A stretch of 64,000 nt of DNA from Winogradskyella arenosi (GTDB taxonomy: Bacteria > Bacteroidota > Bacteroidia > Flavobacteriales > Flavobacteriaceae), in NCBI RefSeq assembly GCF_003337305.1, contig NZ_QPJO01000002.1:124001-188000 (forward strand), written 5' to 3'. The notes beneath the pieces are model-generated. The model was not told the origin of the DNA. It saw only the letters and a program-made list of their open reading frames with translations, and ran no database searches. A program made the translations under genes and the position numbers. Below are positions 1-8,246 of this stretch, piece by piece (within the stretch, counting starts at the first letter, position 1; each line of letters starts with the position of its first letter).

Positions 1-950
1 AGTAGTTTTCTAGAGTTGACATACTTCATCAAGAACGTACTAATAAATCTACTGCATAAAAAGATCGCCATTGCTATAATATTATAGTTTTGAGCCTCTG
101 CTTTTGAAATCCCTAAATTACCTGCATATTGAATAATGAATGTCCAACACATAATCTGAGCTGCCACATAAAAAAGTTGGGCTAAAACCCCTTCTTTATA
201 TTTTCCATTTTTAAATAATCGTTTAAAAGAAGAAGCGGCACTCGTTGGGTTTTGACTCTGTGTTCTTTTAGGCATTTTAGTAACCGCTATGATAACTAAC
301 ATGGCAATGACCACAAAGCCAAGAATAACGTAGGGGTTTCTAATAATTTCTAAATCGTGAGTTCTGATAACTGCTTTTTGCGCTTCATTTAAGGTGTTAA
401 AAACAAGCTCGCCAGCGGCGTTTCGGATATCAGAATCAAGAGCAACAAGTATAAATTTTGAAGCCACAAACATGCCAAATAAAGAGCCAATAGGATTAAA
501 GGCTTGTGCAAGGTTTAAGCGACGTGTTGCGGTGCGCTCGTCACCCATAGAGAGGATAAAAGGATTTGCAGTAGTTTCTAAAAATGCCAATCCGAAGGTT
601 AAAATATAAAGTGAGCCTAAAAAGAATCCGAAGACTTCAAATTTTGCAGCCGGATAAAATAATAGGGCCCCAATGGCATAAAGGGTTAGCCCTAAAAGAA
701 TTCCTTTTTTATAACTATACTTTCTAACAAAAAGCGCTGCAGGTATTGCCATAGTGGCATAACCTCCATAAAAGGCTAATTGTACCAAAGCTGCTTTTGC
801 AGTTGAAATCTCCATAACCGTTGCAAAGGCAGCGACCATAGGATTGGTAATATCATTAGCAAAGCCCCAAAGTGCGAATAACGAGGTAATGAGTATAAAA
901 GGTAGTAAGACCTCTTTAGAGACTACGGGTACTTTAGTTGAATTATTCAT
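1..950 (-). CDS. fucP: L-fucose permease, MFS family (FucP), C-terminus beyond window edge
   Basis: Translation from the ATG at 948-950 runs open to the window edge, about 316 residues. It is strongly hydrophobic with repeated membrane segments. The N-terminal segment ALWGFANDITNPMV and the later ETTANPFILSMGD resemble the FucP branch of the major facilitator superfamily, which imports L-fucose by proton symport across the inner membrane. It lies 91 bp downstream of the lactaldehyde dehydrogenase gene on the same strand, with a hairpin and T-run between them, so it may be attenuated or need its own promoter. The last transmembrane helices are outside the window. Sugar specificity (fucose rather than another 6-deoxy sugar) is inferred from the adjacent isomerase, kinase and aldolase. 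Confidence 0.9.
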   Translation of the reverse strand, partial: MNNSTKVPVVSKEVLLPFILITSLFALWGFANDITNPMVAAFATVMEISTAKAALVQLAFYGGYATMAIPAALFVRKYSYKKGILLGLTLYAIGALLFYPAAKFEVFGFFLGSLYILTFGLAFLETTANPFILSMGDERTATRRLNLAQAFNPIGSLFGMFVASKFILVALDSDIRNAAGELVFNTLNEAQKAVIRTHDLEIIRNPYVILGFVVIAMLVIIAVTKMPKRTQSQNPTSAASSFKRLFKNGKYKEGVLAQLFYVAAQIMCWTFIIQYAGNLGISKAEAQNYNIIAMAIFLCSRFISTFLMKYVNSRKL

Positions 951-975
951 TTAGTCTTATTTTTTTAGTTGCGAA

Positions 976-1022
976 GAAAAAAAGCACCATCCAAATTAAT
1001 AGCTAAAATGGAATAGTGCTTT
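976..1022 (-). terminator. Hairpin plus T-run between aldehyde dehydrogenase and fucP
   Basis: Read on the minus strand, AAAGCAC and GTGCTTT can pair, extended by ATTCCA against TGGAT with a bulge. A run of T follows on the fucP side. It sits directly after the dehydrogenase stop codon, so it is a likely intrinsic terminator or attenuator inside the aldA-fucP unit. The loop is long, which lowers confidence. Confidence 0.5.
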
Positions 1023-1041
1023 AGTTATTTAAGGTCAATAT

Positions 1042-2481
1042 CTAGCGGTATTGCGCATAGATCACTTTAGTTTGTAGGTATTCTTCCATACCATGTTTTC
1101 CATCGGCACCACCAATTCCGGATTTTTTCCATCCGGCGTGGAATCCTTGAATAGCTTCAAAATGTTCTCTGTTGATGTAGGTTTCTCCGTATTGTAATTC
1201 TTCAGCAGCATGCATAACTTTATTAAAGTTCTCTGAGAAAATTGAAGAGGTTAAACCATATTCTGAATCATTTGCTAAGGCAATAGCTTCGTCTAAGGTG
1301 CTAAATTTCATTACTGGTAAAACAGGACCAAAAACTTCTTCTTGAATAATTTGCATGTCTTGTCTTACATTGGTTAATAATGTAGGTTGGTAAAAATAGC
1401 CTTTGTCAAACTGAGAAGATTTATTTCCTCCAACTAAAACTTCTGCACCTTCTTTTTTAGCAAATTCAACCATTTCAGCTACTTTATCTAATTGAGGTTT
1501 AGAAACCAATGCACTCATATCTGGATTGTTATCAGAAAAAGCATCTTCTACTTTTAAAGCCTTCATTTTAGCCGTTACCATGTCTAAGAATTGATCATGA
1601 ATAGACTCTTCAACGTACACACGTTCTGCACAGTTACAAACTTGACCGCTATAAATAATTCTAGAACCTACTACGGCATTTACCGCTAATTCTAAGTTAG
1701 CATCAGCACATACAATAGCTGGGGCTTTACCACCTAATTCTAAAGATACTTTAGTGATGTTTTCTGAAGCGGCTTCCATAACTTTCTGACCAGCAAAAAC
1801 ACTACCTGTTAAACTGATAATACCTGTAATTGGGCTTTTAGATAAAGCGTTTCCAACAACGGGTCCAGTACCACAAACAACGTTTAAAACTCCGGCAGGT
1901 AATTCTATTTTCTGAATTAAATCTACCCACTCCATAATAGTGTTCGGTGCAATACAACTTGGTTTAATAACACAAGTATTTCCTGTAATTAAAGAACCAG
2001 CAACTTTTCTAGCCATTACAAAAAATGGGAAGTTCCAAGGTAAGATCCCTACAGCAACACCAATTGGTGCTTTGTGTAAAAAGATGTGTTCTTTTTTACG
2101 GTCACTTTGTATAATTTCACCTTCTATACGTCTTGCAAAACCGGCATAGTAATCAAAATAATCGGCCGTAACATCAATTTCTACTTGTGCAAGTCCAATG
2201 ACTTTAGCTTGTTCTGACGCTAACGTTTCGGCTAAAAACACACGGTTTTCACGAATAACAGTCGCCATTTTGTGTAAATAATTAGCACGTTCAATAGCTG
2301 TTAGAGATTTCCAAGCATGTTGTGATTCTTTTGCGGCATCTAATGCATTATTAGCATCTTCAATTGAACCTTGTGGGATCTCAGATAATACTTCTTCTGT
2401 ACATGGGTTAAGTACTTTTGTTACTTCGGAAGAAGTAGACTTTACAAACTTTCCGTTTATAAATTGATTAAATTCTTTCAT
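1042..2481 (-). CDS. aldA: Lactaldehyde dehydrogenase (AldA-type)
   Basis: This is a 479-residue NAD-dependent aldehyde dehydrogenase of full family length without a signal peptide, so cytoplasmic. Visible motifs are PWNFPFF (149-154), the LELGGK glutamate (E248), the nucleophile region GQVCNCAERVYV (C282) and EEVFGPV near the C-terminus. The GQVCNCAERV stretch is characteristic of E. coli AldA-type lactaldehyde/glycolaldehyde dehydrogenases. In the fucose pathway it would oxidise L-lactaldehyde, released by the aldolase, to L-lactate. The neighbours fucP, aldolase, isomerase and kinase support this. A promoter with the locus-wide 26-bp element lies about 270 bp upstream, so expression is probably tied to the polysaccharide genes. 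An alternative is a related glycolaldehyde or succinate-semialdehyde enzyme. Confidence 0.88.
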   Translation of the reverse strand: MKEFNQFINGKFVKSTSSEVTKVLNPCTEEVLSEIPQGSIEDANNALDAAKESQHAWKSLTAIERANYLHKMATVIRENRVFLAETLASEQAKVIGLAQVEIDVTADYFDYYAGFARRIEGEIIQSDRKKEHIFLHKAPIGVAVGILPWNFPFFVMARKVAGSLITGNTCVIKPSCIAPNTIMEWVDLIQKIELPAGVLNVVCGTGPVVGNALSKSPITGIISLTGSVFAGQKVMEAASENITKVSLELGGKAPAIVCADANLELAVNAVVGSRIIYSGQVCNCAERVYVEESIHDQFLDMVTAKMKALKVEDAFSDNNPDMSALVSKPQLDKVAEMVEFAKKEGAEVLVGGNKSSQFDKGYFYQPTLLTNVRQDMQIIQEEVFGPVLPVMKFSTLDEAIALANDSEYGLTSSIFSENFNKVMHAAEELQYGETYINREHFEAIQGFHAGWKKSGIGGADGKHGMEEYLQTKVIYAQYR

Positions 2482-2730
2482 GAGTGTTTACGTTTAGTTT
2501 ATATTGTGATATATCTAATAAATTCAAGGTTTTTGTTGTAATTAAACAAAGTGTTGAATTTTTATTTATAAATATGGTCAACAAACATATACGTCAATGT
2601 GGATTTTGTATTTATCCATATTAATCAATAATATGTATAATTTAAACATAGAAGAATTCTGTGTTTAAGTTTTAAGCTGTTTTTAGCTCAGAAAAAACGG
2701 TACATTGTTGTAAATATTTTTTGACGCACA

Positions 2731-2746
2731 ACCAAGAAATCTTGGT
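2731..2746. promoter_or_regulatory. Palindrome at the predicted start of the aldA transcript
   Basis: ACCAAGA-AA-TCTTGGT is a perfect 7-bp inverted repeat with a 2-bp centre. It begins immediately downstream (minus strand) of the CAAA/TTTG box at 2752-2755, so it would cover the transcription start. The spacing is too tight for an RNA hairpin, so a protein operator is more likely. The binding protein is unknown. The rest of 2482-2730 shows no gene. Confidence 0.4.
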
Positions 2747-2751
2747 CACTA

Positions 2752-2807
2752 CAAAGAATCATATATTAGGATAGAGTACGTTTCTCAAATCCGTCAATTG
2801 CTTGCTC
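2752..2807 (-). promoter_or_regulatory. Promoter with 26-bp locus element upstream of aldA
   Basis: The segment 2782-2807 matches at about 22 of 26 positions the element found before the GH29, GH95-like, T9SS hydrolase and module-lipoprotein genes. On the minus strand it reads AGCAAGCAATTGA followed by CGGATTTGAGAA. A box ending in TTTG (2752-2759) lies exactly 22 bp downstream, the same offset as in the other copies. Unlike them, the next start codon is about 270 bp away, leaving a long leader. Confidence 0.65.
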
Positions 2808-2875
2808 AAAATCTGCATAAGATCCAAAATACGGTGTATAGAGTGTCTCAGGGCAGGTAAAGAAGAAAAAAAGGC

Positions 2876-3775
2876 TTAGGTATATTTCCCCGATTTGTAG
2901 GAGGCAGGTGTTAAACCAGTCACCGATTTAAAAACACGAGAAAAGTGATAGCGGTCAGAGAAGCCTAAATTAAAAGCAACATTTTCTATGGACTTATTGG
3001 TGTGTTCAAATAACTCGCAAGACTTTGCAATTTTTCTATTTTGAACAAACTGATGTAAGGTGACATTCATTTCCTCTTTAAATAATCGTGCAAATGAATT
3101 TGGCGCCATATTTACAAGCGAGGACATTTTAGAATTACTTAATTTTTTATCGAGATTAACTTCAATATAACGAATCACCTTTAAAACGCGTTCGTCTATA
3201 TTTATAGTCTTCCATAATTCAGGACCTATATTAGTAAGGGCTTCTTTAATAAAAGCCTGTAGTTTTAAATTGAAAGTAAGTTTGAAATCTTTGTTTTCTA
3301 CCTTTAAGCGGTTGGTTAAATAATGTAAACGATCCTTTAGGTAATCGGTTAATTCTATTTTTAAGATTCCGGGAAAAACACTATCAAAAGGGACCCCTAA
3401 ATTAAAATGCGCAAAGAAATGAATGAGAAACATATTCTCTAAATCGGCTTCGTTATGTTGGGTATTAACTTGTTTTCCAGAAACACGAATGCCTTCATTA
3501 TAAATGTGGTTTTTTGTGTAACGAGAAGAAAACGATGTAAAAGGGGGGATAATATAGATGTAATCAGGATCCATGTCTATCACCGAATCTTGATGTATTA
3601 ATTGTCCGCCGGTGTTTTTATTCCAATACAACCTCCAAAACGGAAAAACCATTTCATGGCAATCCCACAAATCGAGTAACCAATATCGGCAACATAACAT
3701 CTTTAGTTTTAGGTCAATAAAATTCTGATGATTGGCAGAAGGGTCTCCTAATTCTATTTGTTTTACAAACTTCAT
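2876..3775 (-). CDS. AraC-family transcriptional regulator, probable fucose-operon regulator
   Basis: This 299-residue cytoplasmic protein has an N-terminal cupin-like sensor half (about 30-150) and a C-terminal AraC/XylS double helix-turn-helix (about 200-297). The latter contains the hallmark IENVAFNLGFSDRYHFSRVFKSVTG followed by PASYK. Members of this family bind a sugar or sugar-derived effector and activate nearby genes. It is divergent from the aldolase-isomerase-kinase genes, with 192 bp between start codons. That arrangement suggests it controls them in response to L-fucose or an intermediate. The effector is inferred, not seen. It is not the GntR-type FucR known in Bacteroides. Confidence 0.85.
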   Translation of the reverse strand: MKFVKQIELGDPSANHQNFIDLKLKMLCCRYWLLDLWDCHEMVFPFWRLYWNKNTGGQLIHQDSVIDMDPDYIYIIPPFTSFSSRYTKNHIYNEGIRVSGKQVNTQHNEADLENMFLIHFFAHFNLGVPFDSVFPGILKIELTDYLKDRLHYLTNRLKVENKDFKLTFNLKLQAFIKEALTNIGPELWKTINIDERVLKVIRYIEVNLDKKLSNSKMSSLVNMAPNSFARLFKEEMNVTLHQFVQNRKIAKSCELFEHTNKSIENVAFNLGFSDRYHFSRVFKSVTGLTPASYKSGKYT

Positions 3776-3844
3776 AAACTACTAATGTTTGAATTAGATA
3801 CAAAAATACAGATTTTGAATATCTAATAAGCTAGGTTCTGTCGT

Positions 3845-3852
3845 TAATTTTG
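3845..3852 (+). promoter_or_regulatory. Candidate -7 box upstream of the aldolase gene
   Basis: TAATTTTG matches the Bacteroidetes -7 consensus TAnnTTTG in the regulator-aldolase intergenic region. No well-spaced -33 TTTG is present. A second TTTG at 3936-3939, 28 bp before the ATG, is an alternative, so the true start site is uncertain. Confidence 0.35.
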
Positions 3853-3967
3853 TTTCAACAATTTTATTTAAAGCAATAGGAAGCATCTCTAACTATAAAC
3901 ATAATAAAAAAGTTAAGATCCATAGAGGTGCCCCATTTGAGTACTAATAAATAATAAACACAAACAA

Positions 3968-4762
3968 ATGAAAACGATAAAACTCCCCGTACAGGTAGAA
4001 GCAGAATTAAATAAAGTATCTGAGGTGGCTGGTTATTTATGGCAACGTGAATGGGCAGAACGTAATGCAGGTAATATTTCAATGAACTTAACCTCTTACT
4101 TTAAAAAAGAAGAAGTTCAAGGTATTGGAACAGAGGTGCCATTTGAATTTCCAAAAGGTGCTGCTGGGTTTGTAATCTACATTACAGGAACAGGTTGTTA
4201 TTTAAGAGATTTAGTTGATAAGCTTGAAGAAGCTTCATGTATTTTATACATCAATGAAGATGCTACAGCTTATTCTATTATTTGGGGAGGTAAGCGTGAA
4301 AACTTCGGACCAACCTGTGAGTTAATTTCTCATGCAAGTATCCATTTATTTAACTCTATTCATCATCCAGAAAATTTAGCGGTTGTACATACACATCCAC
4401 TTGAATTAATCTGTATGAGTCATCACGAGTTGTTTGATAATGAAGAGGAATTAAACAGACAAATCTGGATGATGTGTCCTGAGGTTAAAGTATTTGTTCC
4501 TAAAGGAATTCACTGTACGCCATACGCTTTATCGAGTACGGCTGCTTTAGCAGAAGTTACGATGGAAGCTTTTAAAACAAGAAATGTTTCCTTGTGGGAA
4601 AAGCATGGGGCAACCGCCACAGCTCCAGATGTAATGCAGGCGTGGGACTTTTTAGATGTTGCTAATAAAGGTGCTAAAATGTTAATGATGTGTTGGGCTG
4701 CAGGGTTTAAACCAGCAGGACTTTCAAATGATCAGTTAACAGAATTAGAGCAATTTACATAA
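3968..4762 (+). CDS. Class II aldolase, L-fuculose/L-rhamnulose-1-phosphate aldolase
   Basis: The protein has 264 residues and no signal peptide. It has the class II aldolase/adducin fold signature: substrate-loop residues in WAERNAGNISMN and ITGTGCYLRD, and metal-ligand histidines in VVHTHPLELI and near WEKHGA. Overall pattern and length resemble RhaD (rhamnulose-1-phosphate aldolase) more than the shorter E. coli FucA. Bacteroidetes fucose operons are known to use such a RhaD-like aldolase. It cleaves the ketose 1-phosphate to dihydroxyacetone phosphate and L-lactaldehyde, with Zn2+ as expected cofactor. The isomerase follows after 47 bp, so they are probably cotranscribed. Fuculose as the substrate is inferred from the FucI neighbour. 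Confidence 0.85.
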   Translation: MKTIKLPVQVEAELNKVSEVAGYLWQREWAERNAGNISMNLTSYFKKEEVQGIGTEVPFEFPKGAAGFVIYITGTGCYLRDLVDKLEEASCILYINEDATAYSIIWGGKRENFGPTCELISHASIHLFNSIHHPENLAVVHTHPLELICMSHHELFDNEEELNRQIWMMCPEVKVFVPKGIHCTPYALSSTAALAEVTMEAFKTRNVSLWEKHGATATAPDVMQAWDFLDVANKGAKMLMMCWAAGFKPAGLSNDQLTELEQFT

Positions 4763-4805
4763 TAGAAAAAATAGAAAAAATAGAATAAATAGAATAAATA
4801 GAATA
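4761..4805 (+). repeat. Five tandem copies of a 9-bp repeat between aldolase and fucI
   Basis: AATAGAAAA occurs twice and AATAGAATA three times in perfect head-to-tail register. The array starts inside the aldolase stop codon and ends 4 bp before the fucI ATG. It fills the entire spacer and therefore occupies the ribosome-binding region of fucI. Copy-number change by slippage would alter spacer length but not a reading frame. Confidence 0.9.
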
Positions 4806-4809
4806 AATC

Positions 4810-6597
4810 ATGAGTAGATTAATAGGTAGATTACCAAAAGTAGGCATTCGCCCGGTGATTGATGGACGTGAATTAGGGGTAAGAGAGTCATTAGAAGTTC
4901 AAACGATGGACATGGCTAAAGCAGCCGCAAAATTAATACAAGATAATTTACGTTTCCCTAGTGGTGAAACGGTGGAGGTTGTCATTGCAGATACTACTAT
5001 TGGTGGAGTTGCAGATGCAGCAGCATGTGCCGATAAATTTCAAAGAGAAGGTGTAGAAGTATCATTGACAGTAACGCCATGTTGGTGTTATGGAACTGAA
5101 GTTATGGATACCAATCCTTTAACGCCTAAAGCGGTATGGGGTTTTAACGGAACAGAACGCCCAGGAGCTGTGTATTTAGCAGCAGCATTGGCAGGTTATT
5201 CTCAAAAAGGATTACCAGCTTTTGGAATTTATGGTAAAGAAGTACAAGATGAAGGTGATCAAACCATTCCTCAAGATGTTTCAGAAAAAATATTACGTTT
5301 TACAAAAGGCGCTTTAGCAGTGGCTCAAATGAAAGGTAAATCGTATTTATCTATAGGATACAGTTCTATGGGTATTGCAGGTTCTATGGTAGATGTCAAC
5401 TTTTTACAAGATTACTTAGGTGTAAGAGCGGAGTTTGTAGAGTCTGTAGAGCTTTTAAGACGTATGGATGAAGGTATTTACGATCATGACGAATATGAAA
5501 AAGCATTAGCTTGGACCAAAGAAAACTGTAAAGAAGGAAAAGATTATAACAGTCCTGAAGCTCAAAAATCAGCAGAAGTAAAAGATGCTGAATGGGAAAA
5601 AGTCGTGAAAATGACTTTAATCTGTAAAGATTTAATGAACGGAAACCCTAAGTTAAAAGCCATGGGCTTCGGTGAAGAATCTAAAGGTAGAAATGCCATT
5701 ATGGGAGGTTTCCAAGGGCAACGTCAGTGGACCGATTACCAACCAAATGCCGATTTTACAGAGTCTATTTTAAACTCGTCTTTTGATTGGAATGGAATCC
5801 GTCAAGCTTACACGTTTGCAACAGAAAACGATTGTTTAAACGCTATTTCTATGTTGTTTGGACATTTATTAACCAATAAAGCACAATTATTCTCAGATGT
5901 ACGTACGTACTGGAGTCCAGAATCTGTAGAGCGCGTAACAGGTAAGAAATTAACAGGAATTGCTAAAGACGGAATTATTCACCTTATCAATTCTGGTTCT
6001 ACAACTTTAGATGCTACAGCGCAACAAACCGATGCTGAAGGTAACCCAACCATGAAACCATTCTGGGATATTACAGAAGAAGAAGTTCAGAGATGTTTAG
6101 ATAACACCAAATGGCCAGCTGCAATTGCTGAATACTTTAGAGGTGGTGGATTCTCTTCACAGTTTAAGACGAGAGGAGAATTACCAATGACCATGTGTAG
6201 ATTAAACTTGGTGAAAGGTATCGGACCTGTACTTCAAATTGTTGAAGGATGGAGTGTAGAGTTACCTGAAGATGTACATGAAGTCTTAGACGAAAGAACT
6301 AACCCAACATGGCCAACAACTTGGTTTGTACCTAGAGTTACAGGAACAGGTTGTTTTAAAGATGTGTACACGGTGATGGCTAAATGGGGTGCAAATCATG
6401 GCGCCATTTCTCACGGACATATTGGTGCCGATTTAATTTCTTTAGCAGCGATGTTACGTATTCCTGTGAATATGCATAACGTTAGCGAAGATGATGTATT
6501 TAGACCAAGTGCATGGTCTGCTTTTGGCGAAAGTTTAGAAGGTGCAGATTATAGAGCTTGTGAAAATTATGGTCCGTTATACGGATTTAAAAACTAA
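4810..6597 (+). CDS. fucI: L-fucose isomerase
   Basis: This is a 595-residue cytoplasmic protein, the expected length for the FucI family, which converts L-fucose to L-fuculose with Mn2+. Residues equivalent to the E. coli metal ligands are visible: E339 in ATEND, D363 in SDVRTYW and H530 in GANHGA. The N-terminal segment [17 protein letters not shown] and the block [12 protein letters not shown] are family hallmarks. It is full length and intact. The upstream spacer is a 9-bp tandem repeat array, and a hairpin terminator follows, so its message can end before the kinase gene. FucI enzymes also accept D-arabinose in other species. The surrounding fucosidases and permease make L-fucose the natural substrate. 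Confidence 0.97.
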   Translation: MSRLIGRLPKVGIRPVIDGRELGVRESLEVQTMDMAKAAAKLIQDNLRFPSGETVEVVIADTTIGGVADAAACADKFQREGVEVSLTVTPCWCYGTEVMDTNPLTPKAVWGFNGTERPGAVYLAAALAGYSQKGLPAFGIYGKEVQDEGDQTIPQDVSEKILRFTKGALAVAQMKGKSYLSIGYSSMGIAGSMVDVNFLQDYLGVRAEFVESVELLRRMDEGIYDHDEYEKALAWTKENCKEGKDYNSPEAQKSAEVKDAEWEKVVKMTLICKDLMNGNPKLKAMGFGEESKGRNAIMGGFQGQRQWTDYQPNADFTESILNSSFDWNGIRQAYTFATENDCLNAISMLFGHLLTNKAQLFSDVRTYWSPESVERVTGKKLTGIAKDGIIHLINSGSTTLDATAQQTDAEGNPTMKPFWDITEEEVQRCLDNTKWPAAIAEYFRGGGFSSQFKTRGELPMTMCRLNLVKGIGPVLQIVEGWSVELPEDVHEVLDERTNPTWPTTWFVPRVTGTGCFKDVYTVMAKWGANHGAISHGHIGADLISLAAMLRIPVNMHNVSEDDVFRPSAWSAFGESLEGADYRACENYGPLYGFKN

Positions 6598-6610
6598 TTA
6601 GAATAACTAT

Positions 6611-6652
6611 AAAAGGGTGATTGGCTTTTAAGGCAATTCACCCCTTTTTTTA
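6611..6652 (+). terminator. Intrinsic terminator/attenuator between fucI and the kinase
   Basis: AAAAGGGTGA pairs with TCACCCCTTTT (one bulged C) around a loop of about 17 bases, followed by a T-run. It lies 13 bp after the fucI stop and 14 bp before the kinase start, so kinase expression probably depends on read-through. Confidence 0.75.
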
Positions 6653-6663
6653 ATTTTTGAACT

Positions 6664-7977
6664 GTGATGGTGAATGTAATTGCTGTAATTGATATAGGAA
6701 AAACAAATAAGAAAATACTCTTGTTTAATGAAGCGTTTGAAGTGGTCTATAGAAATGCAACACGTTTTGATGAGGTTGAAGATGAAGATGGCGATCCTTG
6801 TGATGACATCGCGTCTATTGAAAACTGGATTCAAAATGAAATAAAACGAATTCAAGCAGAAGGCACGTATAGGATAAAGGCTATTAACTTTTCTACACAT
6901 GGTGCTAGCCTAGTTTATCTTGATAAAAACGGCGACAGAATTACACCTTTATACAATTACTTAAAGCCTTTAGATTTAGATGACTATCATGAGTTTTATG
7001 ATGGTTATGGAGGTCAAGAAGAATTTGCGAGGAAAACAGCTTCTCCAGCTTATGGAATGCTAAACACCGGACTTCAAATTTTAAAATTACAAAAAGAAAA
7101 ACCAGAATTTTGGAATCAAGTCCATACAATTCTACATTACCCTCAATACCTAAGTTACCTGTTTACCAAAAAGGTTACAGCAGATTTTACCTCTGTTGGA
7201 GCTCATACAGCGACTTGGGATTTTGATACCATGCAGTACCATAAATGGGTTTCAGATTATAAGTTAAATTTACCTACACCACAAAACGGTAAAGACGCTA
7301 TAGTTACTCATTTTAACGGTCAAGATATAGTAGTTGGGACAGGGTTACACGATAGTTCGTCTTCTATTCTTCCTATATTAGAAACCGAAAAAGAAAAAGA
7401 ATTTATTCTCTTATCAACGGGGACCTGGATTATTGCCATGAATCCCTTTAGTAAAGAGACCTTAACACACCACCAGTTAAAAAATAACTGCTTGTGTTTT
7501 ATGACCCCTCAAAAACAGCAAATCAAATCTTCGATGCAGTTTTTAGGGAAAATCCACGAAGTGTATTTAAAAGCTTTAAGTACGTATTTTAAAGTGGATA
7601 TTGATACCCATTTAGACTTAGAGTTAAATGAAACATTATGTCAAGAATTAGTTAATACTAACGCTCGTGTGTTTTTATCTGAAGGGATTGATAGTGATTT
7701 TGAAGCCCATCCTTATCTCTTAACCAATTACAAGACTTATGAAGCTGCTTATTACCAATTGGTTTTTGAAATAAGTAAAAAAGTAATTCAAGGGATAGAT
7801 TTAATTTTAGATGAAAATTCAGCGATTAAAGACATTTATATTTCGGGTGGTTTTAATAAAAATCTGATTTTTATAAGCTTTTTAAAATTATTGAAAACAG
7901 ATATTGAAATCCATATTTCCGATTGTAAAAACGAAAGTGCTTTAGGTGCCGCATTAATGATGAAGTCTTATTTTTGA
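6664..7977 (+). CDS. FGGY-family sugar kinase, probable L-fuculokinase
   Basis: The 437-residue cytoplasmic kinase has the N-terminal phosphate-binding motif VIDIGKTNKKILLF, a central STGTWIIAMNP and the C-terminal ADENOSINE-site region ISGGFNKNLIF with SALGAALMM. This matches FGGY kinases of the rhamnulokinase/fuculokinase group. It would phosphorylate L-fuculose at O1 to feed the class II aldolase. It is the third gene of the aldolase-isomerase-kinase cluster, behind a terminator. The start is ambiguous: GTG at 6664, ATG at 6667 or GTG at 6670 all fit, and 6667 is the most conventional. Substrate assignment rests on gene context; rhamnulose cannot be excluded by sequence alone. Confidence 0.85.
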   Translation: MMVNVIAVIDIGKTNKKILLFNEAFEVVYRNATRFDEVEDEDGDPCDDIASIENWIQNEIKRIQAEGTYRIKAINFSTHGASLVYLDKNGDRITPLYNYLKPLDLDDYHEFYDGYGGQEEFARKTASPAYGMLNTGLQILKLQKEKPEFWNQVHTILHYPQYLSYLFTKKVTADFTSVGAHTATWDFDTMQYHKWVSDYKLNLPTPQNGKDAIVTHFNGQDIVVGTGLHDSSSSILPILETEKEKEFILLSTGTWIIAMNPFSKETLTHHQLKNNCLCFMTPQKQQIKSSMQFLGKIHEVYLKALSTYFKVDIDTHLDLELNETLCQELVNTNARVFLSEGIDSDFEAHPYLLTNYKTYEAAYYQLVFEISKKVIQGIDLILDENSAIKDIYISGGFNKNLIFISFLKLLKTDIEIHISDCKNESALGAALMMKSYF

Positions 7978-8246
7978 AGCTATTGAAGAGGTTTTAAAGC
8001 CTTTGAATAAGAATTATTAAGGTAAACATCACACTGGAAATTGAGCCCATAGTTGTGCGTAACTTTAGTGCAATCTACTGTATTTTATAGTCAGGGATAC
8101 TTCCGGAATTTAAGATTTATTATCATTTTAAACCCCGAATACGACTAATCTTGTAACGAGGAAAGTTGGACTAAGGTGAAAAAATTACGAGAATTTATTA
8201 GACAATAAATTAAAATACTTATATTCTTGTGCCAAACTAAATAAAC

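Noticed and set aside
394..609. A 71-codon plus-strand frame.
   Set aside because: It is antisense to fucP, whose protein is clearly recognisable on the minus strand.
2767..2875. A 40-codon minus-strand open frame reading like the end of an IS630-type transposase (YFGSYADFEQAI).
   Set aside because: The stretch has no start, and its centre coincides with the 26-bp promoter element at 2782-2807, which explains the conserved bases better; the resemblance is probably chance.
3878..3902. Possible copy of the element before the aldolase gene.
   Set aside because: About 16 of 25 matches and a spacing 7 bp longer than the others; not enough to count.
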